A DNA stretch of 38,496 nucleotides from Parabacteroides sp. (GTDB lineage Bacteria > Bacteroidota > Bacteroidia > Bacteroidales > Tannerellaceae), in contig JAGBDR010000024.1 in assembly GCA_017937385.1 (NCBI GenBank), forward strand, positions 1 through 38,496, written 5' to 3'. A program made the position numbers and the translations under genes. Below, piece after piece: positions 31,803 through 38,496 of this stretch; position 1 is the first letter of the stretch, and every line of letters starts with the position of its first letter. The notes under the pieces are model-generated. The model was not told the origin of the DNA. It saw only the letters and a list, made by a program, of their open reading frames with translations, and did no database searches.

Positions 31803-34800
31803 CGTGTTGCATTTTTTATCAGTTTGTCATAATCGGCCATGTTCTGTTTAACTCCGCGCGGTCCATCAATATATACTTCGCCAACGAACGGTTCTTCCAA
31901 TTTCTTCTTTAATGCGGCCATCGTTCGGGTGTTGCTGTCGAGCGCCCGGATGATATCCGGATTGGTAGACGCTGTTTGTCCGATTGAAATCGGCGAATTA
32001 TTCGATGTACTTACCGATGGAGCGGAAGGAGAGCCCAATGCACGTGCCATGTCGGGTCCTGTAAGGGCGGCAACATTCCCGGTTCGTTGTGCGTAATCCA
32101 TAATGTCGAATACTGGGCGTAAAATCTGTACGGTTTTCTTGTTGGCGACAAATTCGCCACCATGTGTTTGTATGAGTTTCTTTTTTTCGTATTTGCCTCC
32201 TTCGCCGGTATAACCTCCGTCCCACATGTTGGCCGCCTGTTCACGTTGTTGGTTGGCTACTGCAATTTGTGCAGTACCGGCAGCTATGGCTGCAGCGGCG
32301 GCAGCAATTCCCAGGGCTGGACCGACAATAGGAATACCAGCCATAGCTGAATAAGCTCGCATAGCTGCTACAGCAGTATCGGCTGTAATAGACAGGACAT
32401 TCATTGCAAAGGATTTGTCTGCGTATTTTTTCCGGACAGCTAACAGTTCCGCTTCTTTTTCTTCTTCCAGTTCTGCAGTTGCTTCGTTATCACCTTCGGC
32501 CAGGAGCAATTTGTATTTATATTTTTTTTCAATGGCAACTTCTTCTCGTGACTGTGCTGATTGGATAACAGAAACGGCAGAGTTTGCCAAACTGGAAATT
32601 GTACTTAATACGGATTCTCGAATTTCCTTTTCACGTTCGGCGGCAATTTTATCTTTAGTTTCTTTTTCTTTTCGATATTGTTCATCCAGAATACTTTTTT
32701 TATATAAATACTCTTGATGTGAGATCAGCCCGGCTTTATATTTAGCTTCATTCATGGCAATTTGTATTTGGGTTCCTTTTGCCATTTCCGCCCAAAGCGG
32801 ATTTTCATCCGGTTTTTCTTCTTCTGGAGCAAATTTCAATTTCTTGACTTCTTGGGTTGCTTTTTGTGCTTCTGTTATGATTTTGTCCCAAAGAGTCCCT
32901 TCCAGTTCTGTCGTATCTTTTCCGAATTTTTTGAACAGTTCGATTTTCGCATACAGAAACCTCATTTCCTCGGTATAAAGATTGTCGTGCATCTGATCGG
33001 CCGATATCTTCCGTTCGATATATTCTTGTTTGATGATATTGGTTTGTTTGCGATAGGCAGTTTCCAATGCTTCTGTTGCCTCCCTGAGAGCTTTATCCTG
33101 TGCATCGTTTGAAGCGGGAAAATTGGTGGATGGGGTAGAAATAGGAGTGTTTACGTTTTTTCCGGTCGGTGTATTTATATCGTCCATGGATTTGGCTACA
33201 TCTTTATAGATATTCAGGTAAAATTCTCCCTGTTGGTTTAATTCTTTCATCTGTTCTTCCATATCTCCCAATTTACCTTCCCAAATACGATAGGATTCAC
33301 TGCCGACAGGCGTTTTGTCAAACTTTTGGCGTATGTCGTACATTTGGGCTTCCAGGTCGATTTTTTTGCTTTCTATTTCCGTAATCTTACCGGAAGCTGC
33401 TTTCATTTTAGCATTTGCTTCCAAAGCTTTTGTATATTTTTCGATAGCCATGGTTGCATCAAGGGTATTTATGTTTTCAAGAGACAGGTTTCCCAGGTAC
33501 TTTGGGCTGATCTTGTTAATGGCCTCGATCGCTTTTTCTCTTTTATGTTTTGAAGCCGTTTCATCTTTGGCGATGGCCAACAATGTTTGGAGTTGTGTTT
33601 TTTCTTCGGCAATGGATTTATTGACTTCTGTATTTAAAGAGGCAAGTCGGCCGGCGTTCGAAGCTGCATCCTGAGCATGTTTATACCATTGGTATAAAGC
33701 TGTTCCGGCAGCTACAATAGCGGTTGTCAGTGCAACCCAGGGATTGATCTTTAAAGCTGCTAATAATTGTATCAGGCTTTCTTTCATACCTTTTAGGTTC
33801 AACATTAATAACCTGTGGACGGTATTCAAGGCCAGATATCGAGTATTTAAATCCAGGATGGACGTTGCTAAAAGTTTATTCAATATTATTTGTCTTTGGT
33901 TCCACAGGTATAATGTCTTGGAAGCAAGGATATATGCTGCCAAGCTGGAGACAACGACCGTGATTGCTGGGCCGAACTTTATAAAAAAGTCGATTAGGGC
34001 CGAAATGATACTCAATAAGCTACCGGTCTTGGATATGACTTTATTCATGTGTGGAGCCAATTTCTCTCCGAGTGTATAGGTATATTCCTGAAATTTCTTT
34101 TTTGCTTTTTCGATAGTAGCTTGTAAAGTGTTGTTTTGAACGTTATATTCGTCAATAACAGAGGTTCCGGCTTCAAATGCTTTTGTTGCAACTTCCTGTT
34201 CTTTCCTGATTTTTCCAACATTGGCCACTATCGTGTTCAGTACTCCGATCGCTTCGGTCCCGTCCAGTTTCATTTCTTCGAATATCGGGGCTAAACTGGC
34301 AAGACCACCGGCTTTACTAAGATTCTCCATTAATTGCAAGAAAGCTTCGTTTGCATCGGAAAGAACTAAATCAGTAAATTCCTGAACACTTTTTCCGGCA
34401 AGTTCAGCGAACTTGACTGGTTCCTGATACATTTTCAACCAAACCTTTTGTACGGCTGTTGCTGCCATTTCAGACCGTAGCATATTTTGATCTAAAACAG
34501 AAGCATAGCCCATGATCTTAGGAATAGCAATACCCGCCTGATTACCAGTTCCGGCAACCCTTGCCGTAAATTCAACCAGGTATTTTTCCGCTGCGGACGA
34601 ATTTTGTGCAACTTCATTGACAGCAGAAGCAACCGATAACATGCCGGCTTTTAACCCCTTTTCATCGGCAGTACCGAACATTTGTGCCAGTTTTCCGATG
34701 TTTTTTACAGCATCTTCTCCCAAATCTTCACCCAGTGACACATTGATGATGTTGGCACCCTCGACGAATTCTAACAGGTCTTTTTTCCCTTGAATACCTA

Positions 34801-35320
34801 AACGGCCGGCATCGGCGGCCAACTGGTTCAACTTGGTCCGTGCCGCTCGCGTATCCATGTTTTTAAAGGCTTCGTTAAGGTCTTTAACTTCTTCCTTTGT
34901 CATGCCTGTATATTTACGGACGTTGGCTTCTTCCTCTTCTAAGTTGGCAAAATCATCCACACATTTGCGCATAGCAAATGTTAAGCCGGTAAAGCTGGCG
35001 ATGAAAGCCGTTATCATTCCGAAATATTTATTGAAAGCATCTGTTATCTTACCCAAAGAAAGAATGCTGGTCTTAGTCTTTTCAATTTCAGCGTTAGTGC
35101 TACGCCATTGTTTCCGATGTTCCTGTATAATGGAGTCAAGGGCTTGAATTTTCTTTCCGGTCTGAATATATTTTTCGGAACCGATCGTCATTTTAGCCTG
35201 TTCATTTTGGAGTTTCTTAAATTCTCCTTGAACGGATTTGAGATCATTGTTGATTTGTTGTCCGTTTATATAGAGATAAATACCTCTTTTTGTCACAATT
35301 TTATCATCAGCCATGGTCAA
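31799..35320 (-). CDS. phage tail tape measure protein
   Basis: 1173 aa (a start two codons later at 35314 is also possible). A long helical protein: an N-terminal coiled coil (QGEFKKLQNEQAKM), hydrophobic segments near residues 100-116 (ITAFIASFTGLTFAM) and about 430-470, and TP901-like core blocks such as LNQLAADAGRLGIQGKKDLLEF. A late Ala/Gly-rich hydrophobic stretch (GIPIVGPALGIAAAAAAIAA) is typical. At about 0.15 nm per residue a tail of roughly 170-180 nm is expected (known ruler rule, inferred here). ATGA overlaps on both sides. Confidence 0.93.
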   Translation of the reverse strand: MTMADDKIVTKRGIYLYINGQQINNDLKSVQGEFKKLQNEQAKMTIGSEKYIQTGKKIQALDSIIQEHRKQWRSTNAEIEKTKTSILSLGKITDAFNKYFGMITAFIASFTGLTFAMRKCVDDFANLEEEEANVRKYTGMTKEEVKDLNEAFKNMDTRAARTKLNQLAADAGRLGIQGKKDLLEFVEGANIINVSLGEDLGEDAVKNIGKLAQMFGTADEKGLKAGMLSVASAVNEVAQNSSAAEKYLVEFTARVAGTGNQAGIAIPKIMGYASVLDQNMLRSEMAATAVQKVWLKMYQEPVKFAELAGKSVQEFTDLVLSDANEAFLQLMENLSKAGGLASLAPIFEEMKLDGTEAIGVLNTIVANVGKIRKEQEVATKAFEAGTSVIDEYNVQNNTLQATIEKAKKKFQEYTYTLGEKLAPHMNKVISKTGSLLSIISALIDFFIKFGPAITVVVSSLAAYILASKTLYLWNQRQIILNKLLATSILDLNTRYLALNTVHRLLMLNLKGMKESLIQLLAALKINPWVALTTAIVAAGTALYQWYKHAQDAASNAGRLASLNTEVNKSIAEEKTQLQTLLAIAKDETASKHKREKAIEAINKISPKYLGNLSLENINTLDATMAIEKYTKALEANAKMKAASGKITEIESKKIDLEAQMYDIRQKFDKTPVGSESYRIWEGKLGDMEEQMKELNQQGEFYLNIYKDVAKSMDDINTPTGKNVNTPISTPSTNFPASNDAQDKALREATEALETAYRKQTNIIKQEYIERKISADQMHDNLYTEEMRFLYAKIELFKKFGKDTTELEGTLWDKIITEAQKATQEVKKLKFAPEEEKPDENPLWAEMAKGTQIQIAMNEAKYKAGLISHQEYLYKKSILDEQYRKEKETKDKIAAEREKEIRESVLSTISSLANSAVSVIQSAQSREEVAIEKKYKYKLLLAEGDNEATAELEEEKEAELLAVRKKYADKSFAMNVLSITADTAVAAMRAYSAMAGIPIVGPALGIAAAAAAIAAGTAQIAVANQQREQAANMWDGGYTGEGGKYEKKKLIQTHGGEFVANKKTVQILRPVFDIMDYAQRTGNVAALTGPDMARALGSPSAPSVSTSNNSPISIGQTASTNPDIIRALDSNTRTMAALKKKLEEPFVGEVYIDGPRGVKQNMADYDKLIKNATR

Positions 35321-35838
35321 GGTGTTTTGTCTATTAAAAGTTTGTTTGCTTCTTTCAGTACAGCGGTAGCTGCTTTATCCCCATGATAAGCCGCGGCAAT
35401 GTCTGCCAGGCGTTCAATATTTCCCCGAATTTCGATATCCAACCAGTCGAAGCCGTGACGGGCTACAGGCCTGTGATCTCCAGCATATTCTTTCCAGGTT
35501 TTAGCCGGTCGACCTCGATACATCCGATATTTGTCATTATCTCCGCGATGGCCACGTATAACTGTGCCACCTTTACGAATATATCCCCGGCCTACACCGT
35601 AATGGATGAATACCAGATAAAAGCTGAATTTGAAACCTGTGGAATAGATTTCACCGAATTGGGATTTGAAAGATGGTGAAATAGTTCGCAGGCCCTTACC
35701 GGAACTTTCACCGGTTGTAGCTTGCCGTAATCGTCCCTTTGCTCTACCTCTTACCTGGAAAGTCCAGTCTTTGACCTGTTTGTTAAACTGTTCAACGGCA
35801 ATGGGAGTCTCGATTGGTTGGTTTGAGTTCGTTTGCAT
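35317..35838 (-). CDS. phage minor tail or tail-completion-like protein
   Basis: 173 aa, basic. FIHYGVGRGYIRKGGTVIRG and the ending WLDIEIRGNIERLADIAAAYHGDKA are features shared with a Bacteroidota phage protein found just upstream of the tape measure (recalled). Possibly related to Mu gpG / tail-completion proteins. It overlaps the tape-measure start by 4 bases. The exact role is not shown by the sequence. Confidence 0.55.
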   Translation of the reverse strand: MQTNSNQPIETPIAVEQFNKQVKDWTFQVRGRAKGRLRQATTGESSGKGLRTISPSFKSQFGEIYSTGFKFSFYLVFIHYGVGRGYIRKGGTVIRGHRGDNDKYRMYRGRPAKTWKEYAGDHRPVARHGFDWLDIEIRGNIERLADIAAAYHGDKAATAVLKEANKLLIDKTP

Positions 35839-35858
35839 TGGCAGTCAGTTTTAAGCAA

Positions 35859-35890
35859 GAACCGCCCGGACTTCACAGTTGGGGCGGTTC
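35859..35890 (-). promoter_or_regulatory. hairpin between spanin and minor-tail genes
   Basis: GAACCGCCC (35859-35867) with GGGCGGTTC (35882-35890), a 9-bp stem and 14-base loop. No U-run follows on the minus strand, so it could attenuate or protect RNA rather than terminate. Confidence 0.5.
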
Positions 35891-35894
35891 GGGG

Positions 35895-36374
35895 TTAATC
35901 ATGAACAATTATTTTTCTACATTTATAAATAATTCCTATTGCTAATATTATGGAGAGTGTAGCGATCATCCATCGAGGAGGTTTAAATAACCGGCTATCC
36001 GTTTTTTTATCCTGATGCTCGATTTGCTTACGGATATCATTTTCTTTTTGGTCGTTACTTAAACCAGTTCTGTTTTCTTTCTTTTGGTTTGAAATCGTAG
36101 TTTCTTCCCCTTCTAACTCAATATCATACTGTGTTTCAGAAATGACAATCTGATTTCCGATAGAGTCGGGTGGAGCGTAGAAACGCTCTGTCTTTTTGAT
36201 GGTCGCTCTGTAATGAGAGAGAAGAGAATCCAAAACAGACGAATTTGTCTGTTTATGGAGTTCTAAGCGTTCTAACGTTTCCCTGCTTATTTCGGAATCT
36301 CGATTCGATGTTTCTGAAGCTGTCCGGCAAGCCGTTAAAATCAGGAAGAATAATATGAATAATTTCAGTACCAT
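35895..36374 (-). CDS. putative unimolecular spanin (lipoprotein with C-terminal membrane helix)
   Basis: 159 aa. Lipobox LTAC with Cys16 after a hydrophobic N-terminus predicts anchoring in the outer membrane. Residues about 20-130 are a charged helical/hydrophilic region, and residues 135-150 (WMIATLSIILAIGIIY) are one inner-membrane helix with a basic C-terminus. This two-anchor layout is that of u-spanins such as T1 gp11, which fuse inner and outer membranes at the end of lysis. It directly follows the endolysin gene. Assignment rests on topology and position, not on sequence similarity. Confidence 0.65.
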   Translation of the reverse strand: MVLKLFILFFLILTACRTASETSNRDSEISRETLERLELHKQTNSSVLDSLLSHYRATIKKTERFYAPPDSIGNQIVISETQYDIELEGEETTISNQKKENRTGLSNDQKENDIRKQIEHQDKKTDSRLFKPPRWMIATLSIILAIGIIYKCRKIIVHD

Positions 36375-36895
36375 TAGCCTAAAAATTTAAAGTCATTGAT
36401 ACGATTTATCCAACCTTTGAGGAATTTGTTTTGTGTGGGGTCCTTTCTGCAAATATCCTGGCAGAATTTGATGCGTTCAGCTTTTAGGACTTCAAAGAAT
36501 ACAGAAGGGTTGACCTGATTAAGTGTGGCCAGTGTGATTTGCCCGACAATTCCGTCCGGATTGACATTTAAGAGACGCTGCGGAATGACGATACCCCATT
36601 TCCCGGAAGCCCAAACCCAATCGACCAAAATGTTTGCAAGGGATTGATTACGAATATAATCTGCTTTCCATCGATTCCAGTAATGTGTCCGAAGTAGGTT
36701 AACGACATCTTCGCGTGTAATCAACTTTAGATCATCAACATCGATATCCCCGTCACCGTCTTTATCGTAGCCACAACTTTTCCAGGTGGCAAGAGTCACA
36801 CCCATGTTTGTTTTACCGCCTCTGTCTTCTTTGACATCTGACCAGCCACCTTCCCACTGAAAGATAATAGGTGCCAATAATTCAATTTTAGCCAT
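36374..36895 (-). CDS. GH108-type endolysin with EF-hand-like insert
   Basis: 173 aa. Cleaves peptidoglycan for phage release. The N-terminal GH108 motif is FQWEGGWSDVKEDRGGKTNMG with catalytic Glu15. Residues 44-55 (DKDGDGDIDVDD) are a canonical EF-hand calcium loop. The C-terminal half (VNPDGIVGQITLATLN) is the peptidoglycan-binding-like domain that normally completes GH108. No signal peptide, so it depends on the holin. Overlaps the holin gene by 8 bases and shares its last base with the spanin start. Confidence 0.9.
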   Translation of the reverse strand: MAKIELLAPIIFQWEGGWSDVKEDRGGKTNMGVTLATWKSCGYDKDGDGDIDVDDLKLITREDVVNLLRTHYWNRWKADYIRNQSLANILVDWVWASGKWGIVIPQRLLNVNPDGIVGQITLATLNQVNPSVFFEVLKAERIKFCQDICRKDPTQNKFLKGWINRINDFKFLG

Positions 36896-37343
36896 TCTGT
36901 CCCTCCTTTCTTTGTTTTAAGAAGGATTCCAAAAAAGGAACTTTTTTCATGAACTCGAAACTGATAAGCCAATAACAGAAAGCAATCCATTGGGACCCGG
37001 GGAATATCCGTTTGAGGTTTTTAAAAACATTGACGGCATAGAAGTATAAAACCACATGCGTTACAATTGAGATAGAGACAAGAGCTTCTCCAGCATTGTC
37101 CATGTGTTCACCGATCGTAAAAACAGATGCGACAAAAACTACGAACACACATGCTTCGGAAAAGCAAGAAAAAGCTTTTTTAAAATCAAAATCTTCTTTG
37201 CTAACCAGCATCCCGGAAAGGTAACCGGCCATAAAGTTTAGAACAAAAGCCAGGGTTACGGCGAAAAGAATACCGTTGATCGGGCTTAAATATGCCATCA
37301 ATGATGACAAAGAAACAACAATGATAGTTCTTAAATCTTCCAT
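36888..37343 (-). CDS. phage holin (holin family 4-like)
   Basis: 151 aa with about four hydrophobic segments (residues 5-22, 25-47, 63-82 and 90-112) and a charged C-terminus (FLESFLKQRKEG). NFMAGYLSGMLVSKEDFDFKK between helices 2 and 3 resembles Phage_holin_4 proteins. It would permeabilise the inner membrane to release the endolysin. It overlaps the endolysin gene by 8 bases, the expected holin-endolysin order. Confidence 0.8.
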   Translation of the reverse strand: MEDLRTIIVVSLSSLMAYLSPINGILFAVTLAFVLNFMAGYLSGMLVSKEDFDFKKAFSCFSEACVFVVFVASVFTIGEHMDNAGEALVSISIVTHVVLYFYAVNVFKNLKRIFPGSQWIAFCYWLISFEFMKKVPFLESFLKQRKEGQNG

Positions 37344-37496
37344 TTTAGAGGTTAAGGGTTAATGTTTTTGATACAAAAGAAAGGAAAGGAGCCTTTATGA
37401 AAAAGGACACCTTTCGCATTAGGGATAGCAGGGGAAATCCGCGAAGCGATTGGAACGAATAGCCCGACGGCTTCGCCGAAAATGCCCTGAATCTAT

Positions 37497-37850
37497 TTAG
37501 TTCGGCAAAACTGTTCCATCTTTAACAGTGATAGAAAACGGCTGAGAGTTATTTTCGGAAGGGAGTAAGATTTTTTCCAGAGCTTCCAATCTTTTTTCCA
37601 GGTCAGTTTTTCGTGTAATTGTGACGGTGAAAAGATTACTTTCCATATCAACCAAAATTGATTTTCCTTTTTCAAAACCGATCAGTTCTTCCACTATTTC
37701 TGTTGTGCCGTTGTTGTCAGTAGTGATGGATAGGGTTTCTTTACCGAATAAGGCAGTTTTAATTTCATCCATTGAAGATGCCTTAACAATGGTAGTAAGT
37801 GTATCGCCTACTACTTTGTAATTGTGACAGTTTAAATTTTCGATTTTCAT
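37497..37850 (-). CDS. small phage protein, unknown
   Basis: 117 aa. Strands in the first 80 residues (KVVGDTLTTIVKASSMDEIK), then a short helix LEKRLEALEKILL, and a polar tail. It lies 6 bases after the tail-fibre gene and 153 bases before the holin; the 37344-37496 gap has no clear gene. It may be a fibre chaperone or attachment factor by position only. Confidence 0.5.
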   Translation of the reverse strand: MKIENLNCHNYKVVGDTLTTIVKASSMDEIKTALFGKETLSITTDNNGTTEIVEELIGFEKGKSILVDMESNLFTVTITRKTDLEKRLEALEKILLPSENNSQPFSITVKDGTVLPN

Positions 37851-37856
37851 TGTTTA

Positions 37857-38496
37857 TTATTTTACGGTGAATATTTCCAAACCTAAACGATTTTCATTGG
37901 GGTAATAGGTACCAAAGTCATAAGTAATACCTCTAAGAGCCACTTTTTTAGGATTGTAATTTTTGGTTGCGTTTGTTATTTGTTCATTAATGAGTTGATT
38001 ATTATTTGCCATTGAAGAAACAATAAATGAGTTAGTTCCAGAACCGGTGTCTTTGATGTACGTAATGAAGGCAATAGTATTGCCAGTAGCGGTTTGTCCT
38101 GTGCAATGGTTTCCGTTTGAGGCACCAGTATGCGAATATTCTTTTGTTGATTTTGTGAAAGCAGATGAAGAATTGAGAGCTGAATACAAAATATCGCTGT
38201 ATGAGTTAATAACAGAGTCAACTGCTTTTGCTGCAATACTGGAGGCGGCTACCGCCGACAATGATTGTAAACCAATTAAAGTTGAGTTGTTTATGTTTGC
38301 ATAGGTTGCCAGGCCTTGACCAAATGAATATTGTACATTCCAGAAAACTTCTTGTGCTGCATCGTTTTCCATGATCGCGGCCATGGCCGTTGCACTACCG
38401 GCAACCGCGGCCATGGCCGTTGCACTACCGGCAACCGCGGCCATGGCCGTTGCACTACCGGCAACCGCGGCCATGGCCGTTGCACTACCGGCAACC
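37857..38496 (-). CDS. phage tail fibre with decapeptide repeats (5' end beyond window)
   Basis: At least 212 codons, open at the window edge. The visible N-terminal part consists of the repeated decapeptide AMAAVAGSAT, read from a 30-bp repeat; repeats of the S-x-T-A-M-x-A-(V/I)-A type occur in fibres and other long phage structural proteins. The rest (about 165 residues, QEVFWNVQYSFGQGLATYAN onwards) is a non-repetitive C-terminal domain, probably the receptor-binding end. A true start lies to the right of 38496, so length and number of repeats are unknown. Confidence 0.75.
   Translation of the reverse strand, partial: VAGSATAMAAVAGSATAMAAVAGSATAMAAVAGSATAMAAIMENDAAQEVFWNVQYSFGQGLATYANINNSTLIGLQSLSAVAASSIAAKAVDSVINSYSDILYSALNSSSAFTKSTKEYSHTGASNGNHCTGQTATGNTIAFITYIKDTGSGTNSFIVSSMANNNQLINEQITNATKNYNPKKVALRGITYDFGTYYPNENRLGLEIFTVK
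38377..38496 (-). repeat. four perfect 30-bp tandem repeats in the tail-fibre gene
   Basis: Units start at 38377, 38407, 38437 and 38467, each identical over 30 bases (beginning GCGGCCATGG). They encode a 10-residue repeat and are much richer in GC than the surrounding gene. The array runs off the window. Perfect identity suggests recent expansion or slippage. Confidence 0.95.

Larger units (their letters stand above)
25238..38496. mobile_element. prophage, left part; right end beyond window
   Basis: From the tRNA-Arg on, the content changes to an integrase, an antirepressor, tail, tape-measure and lysis genes, mostly on the minus strand with overlapping ends. The tail genes with a 1173-aa tape measure suggest a long-tailed phage. 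Capsid, terminase and replication genes are not seen and would lie past 38496. The left boundary is placed at the tRNA end by inference; no second attachment copy is in the window. Confidence 0.85.

Noticed and set aside
37397-37462. Plus-strand 21-codon ORF (MKKDTFRIRDSRGNPRSDWN...) with a GGAAAGGAG site
   Set aside because: Short, antisense to the phage operon and with no promoter or known match; the gap 37344-37496 is better treated as intergenic.

Overview
The window is Bacteroidales chromosome, most likely Parabacteroides or a close relative (inference), followed by the start of an integrated prophage. Signs of the host group are sigma-ABfr-type promoters (TAnnTTTG, sometimes with TTTG about 20 bases upstream), lipoproteins with short relaxed lipoboxes, and families typical of Bacteroidota: DUF6242-like, DUF6089-like, a LptD_2-type LptD, NamZ/DUF1343 and paired OmpH/Skp proteins.

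Positions 1-5243 are all on the minus strand: two tRNA genes (Leu-UAA, cut by the window edge, and Gly-GCC), then an array read from high to low coordinates. That array is prmC-recX-comF (overlapping genes behind a clear promoter at 5260-5291), followed by pyrE, an SRPBCC protein, argH and a Rieske-like lipoprotein. Positions 5407-15101 are on the plus strand: ribD, then an envelope-building set of a propeller lipoprotein, a small barrel protein, uppS (lipid carrier), bamA (outer-membrane protein insertion), two skp-like periplasmic chaperones, murI (D-glutamate) and a VanX-type dipeptidase. Positions 15115-25011 mix a YccF protein, an M23 peptidase lipoprotein, a decayed Lin1244/DUF4373-type gene, two META lipoproteins, a NamZ-type muramidase, an HD protein, lptD, ung and asnA. 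Most of these genes make or remodel peptidoglycan or the outer membrane.

A tRNA-Arg(CCG) gene at 25164-25237 marks the junction. Just after it is a tyrosine recombinase, and the rest of the window is prophage; its far end and the second attachment site lie outside. Read on the minus strand, the phage part holds a tail fibre with perfect 30-bp repeats cut by the window edge, a small protein, a holin / GH108 endolysin / probable unimolecular-spanin lysis cassette, a minor tail protein, the tape measure, a distal tail protein, a small operon behind a palindromic operator (coiled-coil protein and DUF5053), a P22-type antirepressor with a folded leader, an AT-rich gene resembling AbiGi-type abortive-infection proteins, and a small-gene operon behind an unusual repeat-rich leader.

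The least explained structures are: 22-bp-periodic CATGGAA arrays in two host intergenic regions; AATTGACAATTG hairpin elements on both sides of ung; the three-copy TTGATGTTGTTTAGC leader with a 24-codon leader ORF in the prophage; a Rieske-like lipoprotein with three Cys and one His; and an integrase lacking the usual Arg-I and box-II His.
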